Part shown: positions 61,966 through 64,000 of the stretch, piece by piece
Position numbering within the stretch: the first letter of the stretch is position 1
Layout of the letters: every line of letters begins with the position of its first letter
Origin: Schumannella sp. 10F1B-5-1
GTDB lineage: Bacteria > Actinomycetota > Actinomycetes > Actinomycetales > Microbacteriaceae
Direction: 5' to 3'
DNA length: 64,000 nt
Assembly: GCF_006517535.1 (NCBI RefSeq)
Contig: NZ_VHQH01000039.1
Location: forward strand, 492,798 to 556,797
Translations under genes and position numbers: made by a program
Notes under the pieces: model-generated
Told to the model about the DNA's origin: nothing
What the model saw: the letters and a program-made list of their open reading frames with translations, nothing else
Databases searched by the model: none

Positions 61966-62817
61966 ATGAAGATCCTCTCGATCCAGTCGGCCGTCGCCTA
62001 CGGACACGTCGGCAACTCCGCCGCCGTCTTCCCGCTGCAGCGCATCGGCGTCGAGGTGCTGCCGGTCTACACCGTCAACTTCTCGAACCACACCGGCTAC
62101 GGCGCCTGGCGCGGACCGATGATCTCGCCCGACGACGTGCGCGAGGTCGTGACCGGCATCGAGGAGCGCGGCGCCTTCGGCGAGATCGACGCCGTGCTCT
62201 CGGGCTACCAGGGCGGCGAGGGCATCGGCGAGGTCATCATCGACACGGTCGCCCGTGTGAAGGCGGCCAACCCGAACGCGATCTACGCCTGCGACCCCGT
62301 CATGGGCAACGCAAAGTCGGGCTGCTTCGTCGCCCCGGCCATCCCGGTGCTGCTGCGCGAGCGCGTCGTGCCGGTCGCCGACATCATCACGCCGAACCAG
62401 TTCGAGCTCGGCTTCCTCACCGAGACCGAGCCCGACTCGCTCGAGTCGACCCTCGACTCGGTGGATGCGGCGCGTGCGATGGGCCCGAGCACCGTGCTGG
62501 TGACGAGCGTGGAGCGTCCGGACCGCCCTGAGGGCACGATCGAGATGCTCGCCGTGGACGACGCCGGCGCGTGGATCGTGCAGACGCCGCACCTGCCGTT
62601 CAAGGCGAACGGCTCGGGCGACGTCACCGCCGCGCTCTTCACAGCGCACTACCGCCGCACCGGCTCGGCCGCCGAGGCCCTCGCCGCCGCGACCTCGAGC
62701 GTCTTCGACCTGCTGCAGACGACGCTCGACTCGGGCGAGCGCGAGCTCAAGCTCGTCGAGGCGCAGGACTTCTACGCGAACCCCCGCCTGCAGTTCGAGG
62801 TCACGCAGGTCCGCTGA
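61966..62817 (+). CDS. pdxY: Pyridoxal kinase
   Basis: Salvage kinase for pyridoxal. 283 residues, ribokinase-like fold. [26 protein letters not shown] near 79-84, CDPVMGN near 109-115, TPNQFEL, and the anion hole with catalytic Asp219 in NGSGD. Start fixed by homology; CAGGAT lies 7 bases before the ATG, so it is either a weak -10 of a leaderless mRNA or part of a poor ribosome binding site. Divergent from pdxST, joining salvage and de novo PLP supply. Confidence 0.95.
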   Translation: MKILSIQSAVAYGHVGNSAAVFPLQRIGVEVLPVYTVNFSNHTGYGAWRGPMISPDDVREVVTGIEERGAFGEIDAVLSGYQGGEGIGEVIIDTVARVKAANPNAIYACDPVMGNAKSGCFVAPAIPVLLRERVVPVADIITPNQFELGFLTETEPDSLESTLDSVDAARAMGPSTVLVTSVERPDRPEGTIEMLAVDDAGAWIVQTPHLPFKANGSGDVTAALFTAHYRRTGSAAEALAAATSSVFDLLQTTLDSGERELKLVEAQDFYANPRLQFEVTQVR

Positions 62818-62841
62818 GGCGCCGACTCGCGGCGCACGGGG

Positions 62842-63468
62842 TCAGGCGTTGGCCGCCCAGCCCTCCGCGAGCTCACGGCGGGCGTCCCCGAGCAGCTTCG
62901 GGATCGCCTTGGTCTGGGCGATGATCGGAAAGAAGTTCGCATCCGACGCCCAGCGCGGCACGACGTGCTGGTGCAGGTGCGCGGCCACGCCGGCACCCGC
63001 GACGGCGCCCTGGTTCATGCCGATGTTGAAGCCCGCCGGGCGACTGACCGCGCGGATGACGCGCATCGCCGACTGGGTCAGCGCCGACATCTCGGCCGAC
63101 TCCGCCGGCGTCGTGTCGTCGTAGCCGGCGACGTGACGATACGGGCACACGAGCAGGTGCCCGCTGTTGTAGGGGAACAGGTTCATCAGCACGTAGGCGT
63201 GCTCGCCCCGGTGCACGATCAGTCCGTCCTCATCGCTCAACGACGGCGCCACGCAGAACGGGCACTCGTGACTGGCCGGGACGCCGCCCGCCTCGATGTA
63301 GGCGATGCGGTGCGGCGTCCACAGCCGCGCGAGCCCGTCGGGCACGCCGGCGAACGACGACGCCGGCTCGGCGTGGGGGAAGGCGGTGCCGTCGTAATCG
63401 ACCGGCGCACCGCTGTCATCCCGAGCCGTCGTGCCGTCGACGCCGTCTGCCGGATCGCCCGAGGGCAC
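62842..63468 (-). CDS. HIT-family hydrolase
   Basis: 208 residues. Histidine triad HLHQHV (His164, 166, 168), with the CPFC pair (69-72) that often binds zinc with upstream His. Actinobacterial members resemble AP4A phosphorylase or nucleotide hydrolases; substrate is not shown by the sequence. The N-terminal 45 residues are Asp/Pro/Ala rich. GTG start 2 bases after the thrS stop. The same order, thrS then HIT, occurs in M. tuberculosis. Confidence 0.93.
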   Translation of the reverse strand: MPSGDPADGVDGTTARDDSGAPVDYDGTAFPHAEPASSFAGVPDGLARLWTPHRIAYIEAGGVPASHECPFCVAPSLSDEDGLIVHRGEHAYVLMNLFPYNSGHLLVCPYRHVAGYDDTTPAESAEMSALTQSAMRVIRAVSRPAGFNIGMNQGAVAGAGVAAHLHQHVVPRWASDANFFPIIAQTKAIPKLLGDARRELAEGWAANA

Positions 63469-63470
63469 GC

Positions 63471-64000
63471 TCAGACCTGGGCCTTCGTCTCGATCGCCTC
63501 GAGGATGCGACGCACGGCCTCGTCGACCGGCACGCCGTTGTCCTGCGTGCCGTCGCGGAAGCGGAAGCTGACCGAGCCGGCAGCGCGGTCCTGCTCCCCC
63601 GCAATGAGCTGGAAAGGCACCTTGGCCTGCGTGTGCGTGCGGATCTTCTTCTGCATGCGGTCGTCGCTCGCGTCGAGCTCGGCGCGCACGCCGGCCTTGC
63701 GCAGCTGCGCGACGATGTCGCCGAGGTAGTCGTTGTACTCCTCGGCGATCGGGATGCCCACCACCTGCACCGGCGACAGCCAGGCCGGGAACGCACCCGC
63801 GTAGTGCTCGAGCAGGATCGCGAAGAAGCGCTCGATCGATCCGAGCAGGGCGCGGTGGATCATGACCGGCTGCTGCTTGGTGCCGTCGGAGGCGGTGTAC
63901 TCCAGCTCGAAGCGCTCGGGCTGGTTGAAGTCGAGCTGCACGGTCGAGAGCTGCCAGGTGCGGCCGATCGCGTCGCGCGCCTGCACCGAGATCTTCGGGC
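63471..64000 (-). CDS. thrS: Threonyl-tRNA synthetase, C-terminal part
   Basis: About 176 C-terminal residues are visible; the start is beyond base 64000. Class II motif 3 region ([19 protein letters not shown]) and the anticodon-binding domain ([28 protein letters not shown] to [12 protein letters not shown]) are clear. Ends at the stop before the HIT gene. The frame stays open to the window edge, so the apparent Met at 63986 is internal. Confidence 0.96.
   Translation of the reverse strand, partial: PKISVQARDAIGRTWQLSTVQLDFNQPERFELEYTASDGTKQQPVMIHRALLGSIERFFAILLEHYAGAFPAWLSPVQVVGIPIAEEYNDYLGDIVAQLRKAGVRAELDASDDRMQKKIRTHTQAKVPFQLIAGEQDRAAGSVSFRFRDGTQDNGVPVDEAVRRILEAIETKAQV

Overview
The window is a gene-dense, very GC-rich stretch of an actinobacterial chromosome, most likely from the family Microbacteriaceae. 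The evidence is frequent GTG starts, the actinobacteria-specific mIHF domain (here fused to guanylate kinase), a PriA without helicase motifs, an actinobacterial-type CoaBC, and gene orders that I recall from Mycobacterium tuberculosis (pyrR to metK; priA, fmt, rsmB, rpe; hisF, hisI, trpE, trpC, trpB, trpA, lgt; nusB, efp, aro, mltG, ruvX, alaS; rel, secDF, yajC, ruvBAC, yebC, pdxT, pdxS, HIT, thrS). Nearly every gene is on the minus strand. The plus strand carries only six: a MarR regulator, a cyclophilin, a DUF349 protein, an AbiEi-like protein, a lipoprotein and pdxY. No rRNA, tRNA, CRISPR, insertion sequence or prophage was seen, and no gene-free stretch exceeds 300 bases.

Region by region. 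1-3683 is gltB, cut off at its C-terminal end, followed upstream by lgt. 4915-12865 is a his-trp supra-operon, transcribed hisE, hisG, hisF, hisI, trpE, a Trp-operon membrane protein, a small membrane protein, trpC, trpB, trpA, then lgt; most junctions are 4-nt stop/start overlaps. 12960-19057 holds an FKBP isomerase, rpe, rsmB, fmt and priA, with two related tandem hairpins in the 253-bp fmt/priA gap. 19029-32301 is metK, coaBC, rpoZ, an unknown gene, the mIHF-gmk fusion and the pyrimidine operon (pyrF, carB, carA, a PH-like membrane protein, pyrC, pyrB, pyrR), headed by a leader that matches the PyrR RNA-binding consensus next to the ribosome binding site. 32471-32911 is marR. 32942-40250 is nusB, efp, aroQ, aroB, aroK, aroC, aroE, mltG and ruvX, followed by alaS, a small membrane protein, rpsD with a strong terminator, and rarA.

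45806-48662 is a plus-strand island (cyclophilin, DUF349, AbiEi-like). 48649-57497 is rel, secF, secD, yajC, ruvB, ruvA, ruvC and yebC. 57583-60092 is a lipoprotein and a LuxR-type two-component pair. 60215-62817 makes and salvages PLP (pdxT and pdxS against divergent pdxY). The window closes with a HIT hydrolase and the C-terminal part of thrS.

The content is housekeeping: amino-acid (Glu, Trp, His, chorismate), pyrimidine, CoA, SAM and PLP biosynthesis, translation, secretion, recombination and stringent response. The most interesting points are architectural. At least seven transcription units have a TANNNT -10 box 6-8 nt before the start codon, implying leaderless mRNAs. There is the PyrR leader, the mIHF-Gmk fusion, the tandem hairpin pair, a dyad around the yebC -10 box, and an AbiEi-like gene with no toxin partner that overlaps rel tail to tail. 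I did not find a convincing new multi-gene system.
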